Notes under the pieces: generated by a model
What the model was told of the DNA's origin: nothing
What the model saw: only the letters and a program-made list of their open reading frames with translations
Databases searched by the model: none
Shown: positions 1 to 8,352 of the stretch, in pieces
Layout of the letters: every line of letters starts with the position of its first letter
Position numbering within the stretch: position 1 is the first letter of the stretch
Source: Nonomuraea africana
GTDB taxonomy: Bacteria > Actinomycetota > Actinomycetes > Streptosporangiales > Streptosporangiaceae
NCBI RefSeq assembly: GCF_014873535.1
Contig: NZ_JADBEF010000001.1
Location: 7,812,001-7,876,000, forward strand
Direction: 5' to 3'
Length of the DNA: 64,000 nt
Made by a program: the position numbers and the translations under genes

Positions 1-177
1 TCCCGCGCCCTTCCCGACCTCGCGGTGGGCGGGCCCGGCCACTACCGCGTCAGGGTTCATCAGCGCGATCTTCCCGTGGACTACGACAGGGAGGAGCCGC
101 AGGCGAGCGAGGAATGGCTGATCATGGTGTATCCGGGGCGGGAGAAGAAGCCCAGGACGTTCGTGAAGGGGCGGTGA
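1..177 (+). CDS. C-terminal end of a hypothetical protein (5' truncated by window)
   Basis: An open frame runs from the first base to a TGA at 175-177, giving 58 residues. The tail is polar and contains HYRVRVHQRDLP and ends VYPGREKKPRTFVKGR. The HYRVRVH-type segment is a pattern I associate with uncharacterised actinobacterial proteins, but no function can be given. The stop lies 3 bases from the stop of the convergent rho gene. The start is outside the window. Confidence 0.55.
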   Translation, partial: SRALPDLAVGGPGHYRVRVHQRDLPVDYDREEPQASEEWLIMVYPGREKKPRTFVKGR

Positions 178-180
178 GGC

Positions 181-1326
181 TCAGGGTGTCGTCGTCGCGG
201 CGAGCGTGAGGAAGGCCGCGTTGGAGGACGTCTCGCGGAGCTTGGCGATCAGGAGTTCCATGCCCTGCTGCCTGTCGAGCCCGCTGAGCATGCGCCGCAG
301 CTTCCAGACGACCTGCTGCTCGGCGGGGTGCATCAGGGCCTCCTCGCGCCTGGTGCTCGACGCGTCGAGGTCGACGGCGGGGAAGAGCCTGCGCTCGGCC
401 AGCGAGCGGCTCAGCCGCAGCTCCATGTTGCCGGTGCCCTTGAACTCCTCGAAGAAGGAGTCGTCCATGCGCGAGCCCGTCTCGACGAGCGCGGTGGCGA
501 GGATGGTGAGGGAGCCGCCGCCCTCGACGTTGCGCGCGGCGCCGAAGAAGCGCTTGGGCGGGTAGATGGCTCCCGCGTCGATGCCGCCCGACAGGATGCG
601 TCCGCCGCTGGGGGCGAGGTTGTTGTAGGCGCGGCCGAGGCGGGTGAGCGAGTCGAGCAGCATGACGACGTCGTGTCCCTGCTCGACCAGGCGCTTGGCG
701 CGTTCGAGAGCGAGCTCGGCGAGCGCGGTGTGCTCCTTGTCGGGGTGGTCGAAGGTGGAGGCGATCACCTCGCCGGCGATGGTCTTGCGGATGTCGGTGA
801 CCTCCTCGGGACGCTCGCCGACCAGGACCACCATGAGGTGGATCTCGGGGTGGTTGCGGGAGACGGCCTGGGCCAGCGCCTGCAGGATCATCGTCTTGCC
901 GGCCTTGGGCGGGGCGACGATCAGGCCGCGCTGGCCCTTGCCGATGGGCGCGACCAGGTCGACGACCCTGGTGGTGAGCGACTCGGTCTCGATGTTCATC
1001 CGCTCGCGGGGGTGGATGGGGGTCAGGTCGGCGAAGTGCGGGCGGTCGTGCCAGGAGGTCAGACCGTTGACCGACTCGACAGAGACGAGTTTCGAGCCCG
1101 CGACGGTGGCGACCACGTGGTCGCCGGGGCGCAGGCCGAGCTGCTTGATCCGCTCGGGCTGCAGCCGTACGTCGTCGGGGCTGTGCTGGTAGCCGGAGGG
1201 GCGGAGGAACGTGCCGTCCAGCAGGCCGCTGACCTGCCGGGCGGGCGTGCCGGCCCGGGGGGTGCCGCGGTGGGCGGTGGTACGGGGGCTGGTGGCACGG
1301 GGATGGGGGATGGTTTGGACAGACAT
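181..1326 (-). CDS. rho: Transcription termination factor Rho, short form lacking the N-terminal domain
   Basis: 381 residues. After about 30 disordered residues there is a shortened cold-shock RNA-binding domain (VSGLLDG...LRPGDHVVATV, about 32-80). The full RecA-like hexameric helicase core follows: Walker A APPKAGKTM (about 138-146), Walker B VVMLLDSLTRLGRAYN, Q-loop SGGRILSGGID, R-loop AARNVEGGGS and the EEFKGTGNMEL motif. The basic insertion and Rho-N helical domain typical of actinobacterial housekeeping Rho (often over 600 residues) are absent, so this may be a paralogue rather than the essential copy. The ATG has a strong AGGAGG about 7 bases upstream. Function known from the family: ATP-driven release of transcripts from RNA polymerase. 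Confidence 0.9.
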   Translation of the reverse strand: MSVQTIPHPRATSPRTTAHRGTPRAGTPARQVSGLLDGTFLRPSGYQHSPDDVRLQPERIKQLGLRPGDHVVATVAGSKLVSVESVNGLTSWHDRPHFADLTPIHPRERMNIETESLTTRVVDLVAPIGKGQRGLIVAPPKAGKTMILQALAQAVSRNHPEIHLMVVLVGERPEEVTDIRKTIAGEVIASTFDHPDKEHTALAELALERAKRLVEQGHDVVMLLDSLTRLGRAYNNLAPSGGRILSGGIDAGAIYPPKRFFGAARNVEGGGSLTILATALVETGSRMDDSFFEEFKGTGNMELRLSRSLAERRLFPAVDLDASSTRREEALMHPAEQQVVWKLRRMLSGLDRQQGMELLIAKLRETSSNAAFLTLAATTTP

Positions 1327-1595
1327 GAGTGACCCTCCTCGAGGGCACGCCTGGGTGACAGGCGGTGAGTAAGAAAAGAGGTCGGGCCGTCAGAACGGGC
1401 CCTTCAGGTGAATGCAGCGGAGCCTCAGACGCTCAACGCTGATTCGCAAGATACCACGGCAAACGCCGGACGCAAGATTTCTATTCCGCTTCCCACGGCG
1501 CTCCCATCTCCCGGAGCACAATCTGTCAAGCGACCTGCAGGGCTTCTGCAATCAGCGGAGGCTTTCATCGAACTGCGAACTCCAAGGGGGATGAC

Positions 1596-1742
1596 ATGAG
1601 CAAGACCCACTGCCCCAGGTGCCACACCGCCCTCGACGAGGGGCCGATCATGTTCCGCTGCGCCCGCTGCCGTCGCGCGGTCTACGCAGCCGATGTGGAG
1701 AACGAGTACGTTCCGCGGCTAGCGTTGACGGATGCCGCATAA
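1596..1742 (+). CDS. Small zinc-ribbon-like protein (48 aa)
   Basis: A 48-residue frame beginning MSKTHCPRC and containing CPRC near residue 6 and CARC near residue 23, two CxxC knuckles as in minimal zinc ribbons. The ATG sits 5 bases after AAGGGGG, a good ribosome site. The stop (1740-1742) lies inside the start of the next gene, whose ATG is at 1732, so the two are probably translationally coupled. A role in binding zinc or nucleic acid is inferred from the cysteine pairs only. Confidence 0.6.
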   Translation: MSKTHCPRCHTALDEGPIMFRCARCRRAVYAADVENEYVPRLALTDAA

Positions 1743-2445
1743 GCCAAGAAACGTGGCCGACGTCGAGATCACCCCGTTGTGTGATGCCGTCGGCCCGATG
1801 GGACCCTCCCTCCGCCTGCCGTTCCTCGAGACCTTTCTCGGCGCGGAGGTGGACGAGGGCGAGTGGATCCTCCACTTCCACTGCTTCCTGATCCAGGACG
1901 GCAGGGGCCACGTCACGCTCGTCGACACCGGCATCGGCCCCACCTCCACGTGGGCCCCCGCCCCCGGCAGCCTCCTGAGCGAGCTGGCCGCGGTGGGTGT
2001 GGCCCCCGCCGACGTCGACACGGTGATCATCACGCACCTGCACAGTGACCACGCGGGCGGCACGATCCTGGACGGCGCCCCGGTGTTCGCCAACGCCCGC
2101 CACGTCGTCCAGCGCGCCGAGCTGGAGGGCAACGGCTTCCTCGATCCGATCAAGGAGCTGCTGCACGTGGTCGACGGCGACGCGGAGGTCGCCCCCGGCG
2201 TCGTGGTCCGGCTGACGCCCGGGCACACCCCCGGACACCAGGCGGTCGAGGTAGGCCACTTCACCATGGCAGGCGACGTCCTGCACCATCCCGTGCAGCT
2301 GGCCGATCCCTCGATCCGCTACGTCTACGACGACGACTCCGACCTGGCCGCGAAGACGCGCCTGGAGCTAGTCGGCAGGCTGCGCGCGGAGGGCCGGCTG
2401 CTGGGCACCGCCCACTTCCCCGAGCCGTTCGTCGAGCTGGGCTAG
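1732..2445 (+). CDS. MBL-fold metallo-hydrolase
   Basis: 237 residues with the metallo-beta-lactamase-fold signature H102-L-H104-S-D106-H107, preceded by DTGIG and followed by TPGHTPGH (about 164-171) and an MAGD motif (about 182) that supply the other metal ligands. This arrangement is typical of cytoplasmic lactonase/glyoxalase-type hydrolases of the family; the substrate cannot be told. It overlaps the small zinc-ribbon gene by 11 bases and runs 78 bases into the 3' end of the convergent MFS gene. Confidence 0.85.
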   Translation: MPHKPRNVADVEITPLCDAVGPMGPSLRLPFLETFLGAEVDEGEWILHFHCFLIQDGRGHVTLVDTGIGPTSTWAPAPGSLLSELAAVGVAPADVDTVIITHLHSDHAGGTILDGAPVFANARHVVQRAELEGNGFLDPIKELLHVVDGDAEVAPGVVVRLTPGHTPGHQAVEVGHFTMAGDVLHHPVQLADPSIRYVYDDDSDLAAKTRLELVGRLRAEGRLLGTAHFPEPFVELG

Positions 2446-3618
2446 CAGCCTGCGGGCCTTGGCGCGGTAGCGCAGCACCTGCACCGCGCCGAGCAGCCAC
2501 ACCGGGTACTGCACGGCCATCGCCCAGTGGTAGTCGCCGGTGAGGTCCATGGCGACGCCGACCAGCGCGATCACCGACATCGAGGCGAGGAAGCCGCCGC
2601 CGTTCACGATGCCGGTGGCGGCGCCGATGCGGCCCGCGGGATTGAACGTCCTGGCGTAGTCGAAACCGATCATCGAGCCGGGACCGTTCGAGGCGAGGAC
2701 CACGATCAGCACCACCAGCAGCCAGAGCGGCGCCCGCCCCGGCCACAGCAGCACCGCCGTCCATACCAGCGCCGTCGATCCGGTGACGCCGAGCACCAGC
2801 CACGACCGGCGCAGCGGGTAGCGGCCCGCCAGGTAGCCGAGGATCGGCCCGCAGATCATGCCGACCACGGTCAGCGTGGACAGCAGCACGCCGGCGGTCG
2901 CGGGGGCCAGCCCCTGGCCCTGGACGAGGTAGGGGTAGCCCCACAGCAGCAGGAACGCCGCGGCCGAGCACTGCGTGGCCGCGTGGGTCCACATGCCGAG
3001 CCTGGTGCCCGGTTGCATCCACGCGGCCTTGAGCCCTGGTTCGCGCCGGGCCGCCGACGGGCGTCCGTCACGCAGGACGGCCGCGACGAGGACGGTCGCC
3101 ACCACGCCGATCGCGGCGGCGCCGAGGAAGGTGGGCGTCCAGCCGTACGCGTGGAGGGAGCCGATGATCGGCACGGTGGACGCGATCGCGCCGAACTGGC
3201 CGATGAGGCCGGTGAGCTGCACCATCACCGGGTTGCGCCGGGCCGGGAAGGAGAGGTTGACCAGCCTGATCACGCTGATGAAGGTCATGGCGTCGCCCGC
3301 GCCGACCAGCATCCTGGCCGCCAGGCCGAGCAGCAGGTCGTCGGCGAAGGCGAAGACGACCTGGCCGCACGACATGACCAGGGCCCCGATGAGCAGCATG
3401 CGCTTGGACCCGAGCCGGTCGACCAGCACGCCGACCGGGATCTGCATGACCGCGTAGACGAGCAGCTGCAGCATCGCCAGCGTGGCCAGCCCCGACGCGC
3501 CGAGTTCGAGGCGGGCGGCGGCCTCCAGACTGGCGACACCGAGCGACTGCCGATGGAAGACCGCGACGAAGTAGGCCAGGACGCCCGTCATCCAAAAGAT
3601 CAACGCGCGTCGTGTCAT
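2368..3618 (-). CDS. MFS transporter
   Basis: Membrane permease with about 12 hydrophobic segments, beginning MTRRALIFWMTGVLAYFV and carrying the MFS loop motif VLVDRLGSKRM after TM2. An in-frame ATG exists 30 codons upstream (3708), but those codons are basic, not membrane-like, and would overlap the divergent NUDIX gene. The ATG at 3618 is therefore chosen, with a weak AGGG upstream. The divergent gap of about 75 bases must hold both promoters. Its last 78 bases overlap the end of the MBL gene. Substrate unknown; the sequence most resembles sugar/organic-anion type MFS proteins. Confidence 0.8.
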   Translation of the reverse strand: MTRRALIFWMTGVLAYFVAVFHRQSLGVASLEAAARLELGASGLATLAMLQLLVYAVMQIPVGVLVDRLGSKRMLLIGALVMSCGQVVFAFADDLLLGLAARMLVGAGDAMTFISVIRLVNLSFPARRNPVMVQLTGLIGQFGAIASTVPIIGSLHAYGWTPTFLGAAAIGVVATVLVAAVLRDGRPSAARREPGLKAAWMQPGTRLGMWTHAATQCSAAAFLLLWGYPYLVQGQGLAPATAGVLLSTLTVVGMICGPILGYLAGRYPLRRSWLVLGVTGSTALVWTAVLLWPGRAPLWLLVVLIVVLASNGPGSMIGFDYARTFNPAGRIGAATGIVNGGGFLASMSVIALVGVAMDLTGDYHWAMAVQYPVWLLGAVQVLRYRAKARRLLAQLDERLGEVGGAQQPALRAQPAD

Positions 3619-3694
3619 GGTGACAAACCCTATCTTTTTACTCGGAAGTGGTCGGAGTCGGGGTTGGCGACCTCCGCGCTGTAGGTTGATCGAC

Positions 3695-4168
3695 GTGAGC
3701 GTGGACACGGAGTTCTGGGAGTCGCTGCACAGGGTGCTGGTGGGCGCGGGCGCCTACATCACCGACCCGCAGGGCAGGGCGCTGCTGGTCAAGCCCAACT
3801 ACCGGCCGCACTGGAGCTTCGCGGGCGGCGCCGTGGACGAGGGGGAGCACCCCGCCCAGGCCTGCGCCCGCGAGCTCGTGGAGGAGCTCGGCCTCGCGCT
3901 CCCTGTCGGCGAGCTTCTGGTCGTCCAGTGGGTGGGCCCGCGCGACGGCAGGCCGTACCCGCTGATCAACTTCGTCTTCGACTGCGGCGTCATCGACGTC
4001 GACGCCCCGATCAAGCTGCAGGCCGAGGAGCTCGACGACTACGGCTTCTTCACCGAGGAGGAGGCCGCGTCGCTGCTGCCGCCGTGGATGCACGACAGGG
4101 TGACCGCGGCCGCCGCGGCCAGGGCCGGCGGCACGACCCGCTACCTGCCGCCCGTCAGCGCGGGCTGA
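3695..4168 (+). CDS. NUDIX hydrolase
   Basis: 157 residues from a GTG at 3695. The NUDIX box is intact and fits Gx5Ex7REUXEExGU exactly: G45, E51, R59-E60, E63-E64, G66-L67. NUDIX enzymes hydrolyse nucleoside diphosphates linked to another moiety; the box predicts activity but not substrate. An upstream in-frame ATG at 3617 overlaps the MFS start and is less likely. The 3' end overlaps the convergent sensor kinase by 28 bases. Confidence 0.85.
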   Translation: MSVDTEFWESLHRVLVGAGAYITDPQGRALLVKPNYRPHWSFAGGAVDEGEHPAQACARELVEELGLALPVGELLVVQWVGPRDGRPYPLINFVFDCGVIDVDAPIKLQAEELDDYGFFTEEEAASLLPPWMHDRVTAAAAARAGGTTRYLPPVSAG

Positions 4169-6045
4169 TCCGACAGCAGGGCCTGCGGCAGCGTCACCGC
4201 CGCCGTGATCCCCCCGTACGGCGAAGGCCGCAGCCGCACGGCGATCCCGTGCCTGGCCGCCAGCCTGGACACCACGAACAGGCCCAGCCTGTCGCTCTCG
4301 GCCAGGTCGAACTCGGGCGGCTCGGCCAGGCGCGCGTTGAGCTGGTCGAGCTCGGCTGGCGGCAGCCCGAGCCCGCGGTCCTCGACCTCGACGAGCAGCC
4401 CCTCGGGCACGGTGAGCGCCCGCACGTCCACCCTGGTCCGCGGCGGTGAGAACAGGGTGGCGTTCTCCACCAGCTCGGCCAGGAGGTGGACGATGTCCGT
4501 CGCGGCGGCTCCCGCCACGGCCGTCTTCGGCGGCTGCGGCACCTCGACCCTGGCGTACTCCTCCACCTCGGAGACCGCCGCCCTGAGCACGTCGACCACC
4601 GGCACGGCCTTGCGCCAGCCCCTGCCCGGCGCCTGGTCCGACAGGATGATCAGGCTCTCGGCGTGCCTGCGCATGCGGGTGGTGAGGTGGTCGAGCTTGA
4701 ACAGGTCCTCCAGCGTCTGCGCGTCTTCGGCGCGCCGCTCCATGCCGTCCAGGTGCAGCAACTGGCGATGGAGCAGTGACTGGTTGCGCCTGGCCAGGCT
4801 GACGAAGACGTGTCGCACACCGTCGCGCAGCTTCGCCTGGTCGACGGCCGCCTCGACGGCGGTGGACTGGACGGTGTTGAAGGCGTGCACGATGTCGCGC
4901 ACCTCGGTGGTGTGCGCGTCGAGGACGAGCGGCTCGACCTGGTGGTCGGTCGCGCCCTTGCGCAGGCGCTCGACCAGGACGGCCAGCCGTACCTCGGCCA
5001 GCTCGGTGGCCGCGTCGCGCAGGCCCGCGAGCTCGCGCACCAGGCGCCGCCTGAAGCGCAGGGACAGCACGATCGCGGCCACGACGGCGACCAGGCCCAC
5101 GCCGCCGGCCACGCCGATCTTGACCAGGATGTTCACGGCGGTGGGCGTGACGCGATCGACCAGGCCCTGCACGGCTTCGTACTGGTTGCGCTCGACGACT
5201 CGCGCCAGGTTGTCGCTGCTGGTGCGCCAGGTGTTGGAGGTGGCGGGCAGCCCGTTGGCGGTGGCTTGGCCGCGGATGGCGTCCTCGATCGCGACGAAGT
5301 CGCGGTAGACGGGCGCGGCGGACAGCTGCCGGTAGGCGGCGTCGAGCCCGGGCCCGAGGTGGGCGAGCGCCTGGGCGTAGAGGAGCCTGCGGGTGGCCGA
5401 CATCTCGGTGAACAGGGCGCGCTCGCTCGCCCCGACCCGGCCGGTCGCGAGCACGTGCACGATCATCGCCCGCTCCCTCGAGAGCAGTTCCTTGGCCTCG
5501 CCGAGCATGCTGACCGATCTGGCCACGCGGTAGAGCGCCATGTCCGGCACCAGGATCATCTGGTCGTACATGCGGAAGGAGGCGTCGACGATGTCGCTGT
5601 AGGTGATGATCATCTGGATCGGGTCGATCGAGCGAGCGTCGACGCCTCTGCGGACCTCCGGAATGCGGTCCAGCTCGTCGTTCAGTGCCTTGAGCTGGAC
5701 GGCCATCTCCGGTGACAGGTTCTCCTGCAGGCTCGCGCGCCGGCGGAAGGCGGCCACGGCGGTGTCGGTCCTGCTGCGCTGGTTGATGAGCTCCCTGTAC
5801 GGCGCGGCAGACGAGAGGAACTCGGCCGAGGCCAGCCGTTCGCGCTGGAGCTGGATGTTGATCTGCTCGGAGGGGTCGGCCAGGTTGGTGACCAGATTGT
5901 TGATCTCCAGGAGGCGCAGCCCGTCACCGCCGGTCAGGCTCGCGGCGAACGCCCACAGCCCGACCAGCGAGATCAGCGGGACGGACAGCAGGACGAGCAG
6001 CTTGAGCGCGATGGGGCGGCCGGGACGGGTGAGGCGCCTTTTCAT
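4141..6045 (-). CDS. Nitrate/nitrite-sensing-domain sensor histidine kinase, CvnA-like, orphan
   Basis: 634 residues. A membrane helix at about 15-35 is followed by an extracytoplasmic helical region matching the nitrate/nitrite-sensing (NIT) layout (about 45-295), a second membrane helix (about 310-335), a linker with the motif RRNQSLLHRQL, and a HATPase domain with the N-box ELVENATLFSPP and G-boxes VEDRGLGLPP and DRLGLFV. This is the architecture of the kinase of actinobacterial conservons, where it is normally followed by roadblock, DUF742 and small GTPase genes. None of those is adjacent here, so its partner is unknown. Tail overlaps the NUDIX gene. Confidence 0.85.
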   Translation of the reverse strand: MKRRLTRPGRPIALKLLVLLSVPLISLVGLWAFAASLTGGDGLRLLEINNLVTNLADPSEQINIQLQRERLASAEFLSSAAPYRELINQRSRTDTAVAAFRRRASLQENLSPEMAVQLKALNDELDRIPEVRRGVDARSIDPIQMIITYSDIVDASFRMYDQMILVPDMALYRVARSVSMLGEAKELLSRERAMIVHVLATGRVGASERALFTEMSATRRLLYAQALAHLGPGLDAAYRQLSAAPVYRDFVAIEDAIRGQATANGLPATSNTWRTSSDNLARVVERNQYEAVQGLVDRVTPTAVNILVKIGVAGGVGLVAVVAAIVLSLRFRRRLVRELAGLRDAATELAEVRLAVLVERLRKGATDHQVEPLVLDAHTTEVRDIVHAFNTVQSTAVEAAVDQAKLRDGVRHVFVSLARRNQSLLHRQLLHLDGMERRAEDAQTLEDLFKLDHLTTRMRRHAESLIILSDQAPGRGWRKAVPVVDVLRAAVSEVEEYARVEVPQPPKTAVAGAAATDIVHLLAELVENATLFSPPRTRVDVRALTVPEGLLVEVEDRGLGLPPAELDQLNARLAEPPEFDLAESDRLGLFVVSRLAARHGIAVRLRPSPYGGITAAVTLPQALLSDQPALTGGR

Positions 6046-6088
6046 GGTGAGATCGTCTCGCAGATCACACCCTTTTGGGAGGCTTCCC

Positions 6089-6508
6089 GTGCGCTTGCCC
6101 CGATCAATGTCTGGATGGACGATAGCCGTCTTCGGGTTCCTGGCCTTCGCGCTCGGGCTGTTCGGCCTGCTCAGCCCCGACAGCCTGCTCGGACTGCTGG
6201 GTTTCGAAGTGGTGGCGGCGCGCGGCCCCGGTGACTACACGAAGGTCTACATGGCCGCGTCGTCGATGGCGGCGGTCAACATGGGCGTGTACTACATGCT
6301 CGCCGCGGCGTCGGACTGGCGGCCGTTCTTCCTGTGGACCGTGCCGTTCAGGCTGGTGACGTTCGCGGTGTTCAGCACGCTGGTGATCACGGGCGCCGCG
6401 CCCTCAGAGTTCCTCGGGGTGGGGCTGTGGGAAGGGCTCGGCGCCCTGATCACCGGCTACGCCTTGTGGCGAGAGCGTTCCTCGGAGGGACGCCCGGCGA
6501 CCAGGTGA
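6089..6508 (+). CDS. Small integral membrane protein, four helices
   Basis: 139 residues from a GTG at 6089 with GGGAGG 6 bases upstream; an ATG at 6107 is a less well-placed alternative. Four hydrophobic stretches are visible: TIAVFGFLAFALGLFGLL, the AASSMAAVNMGVYYMLAAA segment, FFLWTVPFRLVTFAVF and a final EGLGALITGYALW. No catalytic or binding motif is seen. The gene is divergent from the sensor kinase (gap 43 bases) and overlaps the convergent downstream gene by about 50 bases. Function unknown. Confidence 0.65.
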   Translation: MRLPRSMSGWTIAVFGFLAFALGLFGLLSPDSLLGLLGFEVVAARGPGDYTKVYMAASSMAAVNMGVYYMLAAASDWRPFFLWTVPFRLVTFAVFSTLVITGAAPSEFLGVGLWEGLGALITGYALWRERSSEGRPATR

Positions 6509-6867
6509 TCGTCGGTGTGCGTGGCCTGGCGCGGCACGGTGTCCGTCGCCGGCGCCGCGCTGTCGTCCTCGTGCAGCTTGCGCTCCAGCTGCCGCTTCTC
6601 GTCCTCGAGCTTGGCCACGCGGTCGTCAGCCTGGTGGCGGACCTCACGCAGCTTGCGCCGGCGCGCGGCCGACCTGCGCGAACCCGAGGCGAGCAGCGAA
6701 ATACCCAGGAGCAGAACTCCGGCCGTCACCGCACCGGTGAGGAACATCTCCAGGTGCGACGGCTGGAAGGTGTAGCCGAAAACTGTGTAGGAGGTATCGG
6801 GCTCCATGGCGACCACGTAGATCGCCGCGCCCGCCAGCAGGACCAGGATCAGGCCCAACACGATCAT
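6457..6867 (-). CDS. Small membrane protein with cytoplasmic coiled coil
   Basis: 136 residues starting MIVLGLILVLLAGAAIYVV, with a second membrane helix (about 45-65) and then a basic, charged helix (RRSAARRRKL... to EDEKRQLERKLHED) likely to form a coiled coil, and a polar tail. The two-helix plus coiled-coil layout resembles LapA-domain proteins. The ATG at 6867 has AAAGG 8 bases upstream; an in-frame GTG 3 codons earlier is too close to it. Function unknown. Confidence 0.65.
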   Translation of the reverse strand: MIVLGLILVLLAGAAIYVVAMEPDTSYTVFGYTFQPSHLEMFLTGAVTAGVLLLGISLLASGSRRSAARRRKLREVRHQADDRVAKLEDEKRQLERKLHEDDSAAPATDTVPRQATHTDDHLVAGRPSEERSRHKA

Positions 6868-6920
6868 TGACCTCACCTTTCTTCAGAGCCTGATCCCCTC
6901 TGCCCGGTAATGATGGAGTC

Positions 6921-7457
6921 ATGCGACCAGACGCGGGCCAGGTGCTTCACTTCTCCGAAGATCCAACGATCAAGAAGTTCGTCCCTCACGTCGCCAGAAC
7001 CTCGCGCCAGACGCGGCCGTACGTCTGGGCCGTGGGGTTCGACCGCTGCCCCGACTACTGGTTTCCGCGCCACTGCCCGCGGGCGATGGCCTGGAAGGGC
7101 CCGCAGACCCGGCCGTGGGACGTCGAGCGCATCGTCGGCGCGGGCTGCGGCGAGCGCGTGCACGCCATCGAGTACGGCTGGCTCAAGGCGATGATGGAGG
7201 TGCGGCTGTACGCCTACCGGCTGCCCGCCGACCCCTTCGTGCCGATCGGCGAGCCGCCGCACGCCGTGGTCGCCCAGGAACCCGTCGTGCCGCTCGGCCC
7301 GCCCGAGCCCGTCTCCGACCTCATCGAGCTGCACGAGGAGGCCGGGATCCAGCTGCGCGTGCTGGACAACCTATGGCCGTTCTGGAACCAGGTGACGGCC
7401 AGCACGATGGAGTTCAGCGGGATACGGCTGCGGAACGCTCGGCGATCAACGAGCTGA
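6921..7457 (+). CDS. DUF6886-like protein
   Basis: 178 residues beginning MRPDAGQVLHFSEDPTI and containing YVWAVGFDRCPDYWFPRHCPRA. This N-terminal pattern matches the uncharacterised family I know as DUF6886. Two histidines, aromatic residues and conserved cysteines suggest an enzyme or ligand-binding fold, but no function is established. It is divergent from the coiled-coil membrane protein and its last 44 bases overlap the convergent reductase gene. Confidence 0.7.
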   Translation: MRPDAGQVLHFSEDPTIKKFVPHVARTSRQTRPYVWAVGFDRCPDYWFPRHCPRAMAWKGPQTRPWDVERIVGAGCGERVHAIEYGWLKAMMEVRLYAYRLPADPFVPIGEPPHAVVAQEPVVPLGPPEPVSDLIELHEEAGIQLRVLDNLWPFWNQVTASTMEFSGIRLRNARRSTS

Positions 7458-8352
7458 GCCGCTCGACGGTCATCGACCCCGGCCCTCGCCGTTCGCGGGC
7501 CGCGTCGACCGCCTCGCGCTGCAGCACCTCGTTGACCGGGGTGGCCACCCCGTGCAGGCGGCCGAGCAGCACGATCTCGCCGTTGAGGTAGTCGGCCTCG
7601 ATCGAGCCGCTGCCCCTGGCCAGGCTCTGCCACGACGAGCCGCCACCGCGCTCGATGCCCTCGATGTCGCCGGTCTTCACCTGCTCGCCGCCCTGGTGGG
7701 CGATGCCGGCCGCGGCCAGCACGGCGCCGCCCTCGGCTCTGGCCCGCTCGACCAGCTCGTTGACGCCGGGCTCGCGCCCGCACAGCGCCTCGACGGCGTT
7801 GCCGAGGTTGCTGAGCAGCTTGCCGTACTTCCACGGCATGACCTCGGGGACGGCCCGCGCCGCGAACGCGCTCTTGGCCAGGTCCGCGGCGATCGTCTCG
7901 GACAGGTCGTCCACACCCTGTGGATAACGCCCGACGTACAGCGAGCCGGACAGCGGCGAGCCGTAGGCGGCCACCAGGCCCGGCTCCAGGTGCAGGGCGG
8001 GCAGGTAGACGCACATGCCGTAGACGTGCTCGAAGCGCCGCAGCGCCATCCGCTCGTTGGCCACGCCGTTCTGCGCGCACACCACGGGCAGATGGCGCGG
8101 CCACGGGTCGAGGGCGGCGAGCGTGTCCTGCGACTTGGTCGCCACGATCAACACGTCGCCGTCCACGGGCCCGTCGGCGGCCGGAACAGGGAGCGTCTCG
8201 TCGGAGTCGGGGGTGACCAGGCGCAGTCCCTTGGTCCTGAGCGCCTCGTAGTGCGCCCCTCTCGCGATCAGGACGACATCGTGCCCGCTCCAGAAGAGGC
8301 GACCGCCGATCGTCCCGCCGATCGCCCCTGCCCCGATGATGACGTAGCGCAT
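7414..8352 (-). CDS. Ketopantoate reductase family protein (2-dehydropantoate 2-reductase-like)
   Basis: 312 residues with an N-terminal Rossmann fold (MRYVIIGAGAIGGTIGGRL, the GxGxxG nucleotide site at 7-12), a VATKSQD segment after strand 4 and the C-terminal helical domain with PWKYGKLLSNLGNA, where the lysine is the family's catalytic position. Family members reduce 2-dehydropantoate to pantoate with NADPH, but many actinobacterial paralogues have other substrates, so the panE assignment is not made. The glycosyltransferase gene upstream on the same strand runs 85 bases into this gene. Confidence 0.8.
   Translation of the reverse strand: MRYVIIGAGAIGGTIGGRLFWSGHDVVLIARGAHYEALRTKGLRLVTPDSDETLPVPAADGPVDGDVLIVATKSQDTLAALDPWPRHLPVVCAQNGVANERMALRRFEHVYGMCVYLPALHLEPGLVAAYGSPLSGSLYVGRYPQGVDDLSETIAADLAKSAFAARAVPEVMPWKYGKLLSNLGNAVEALCGREPGVNELVERARAEGGAVLAAAGIAHQGGEQVKTGDIEGIERGGGSSWQSLARGSGSIEADYLNGEIVLLGRLHGVATPVNEVLQREAVDAARERRGPGSMTVERLSSLIAERSAAVSR

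Noticed and set aside
1408..1599. 63-residue open frame upstream of the zinc-ribbon gene
   Set aside because: No ribosome site or family; it lies in the rho leader region.
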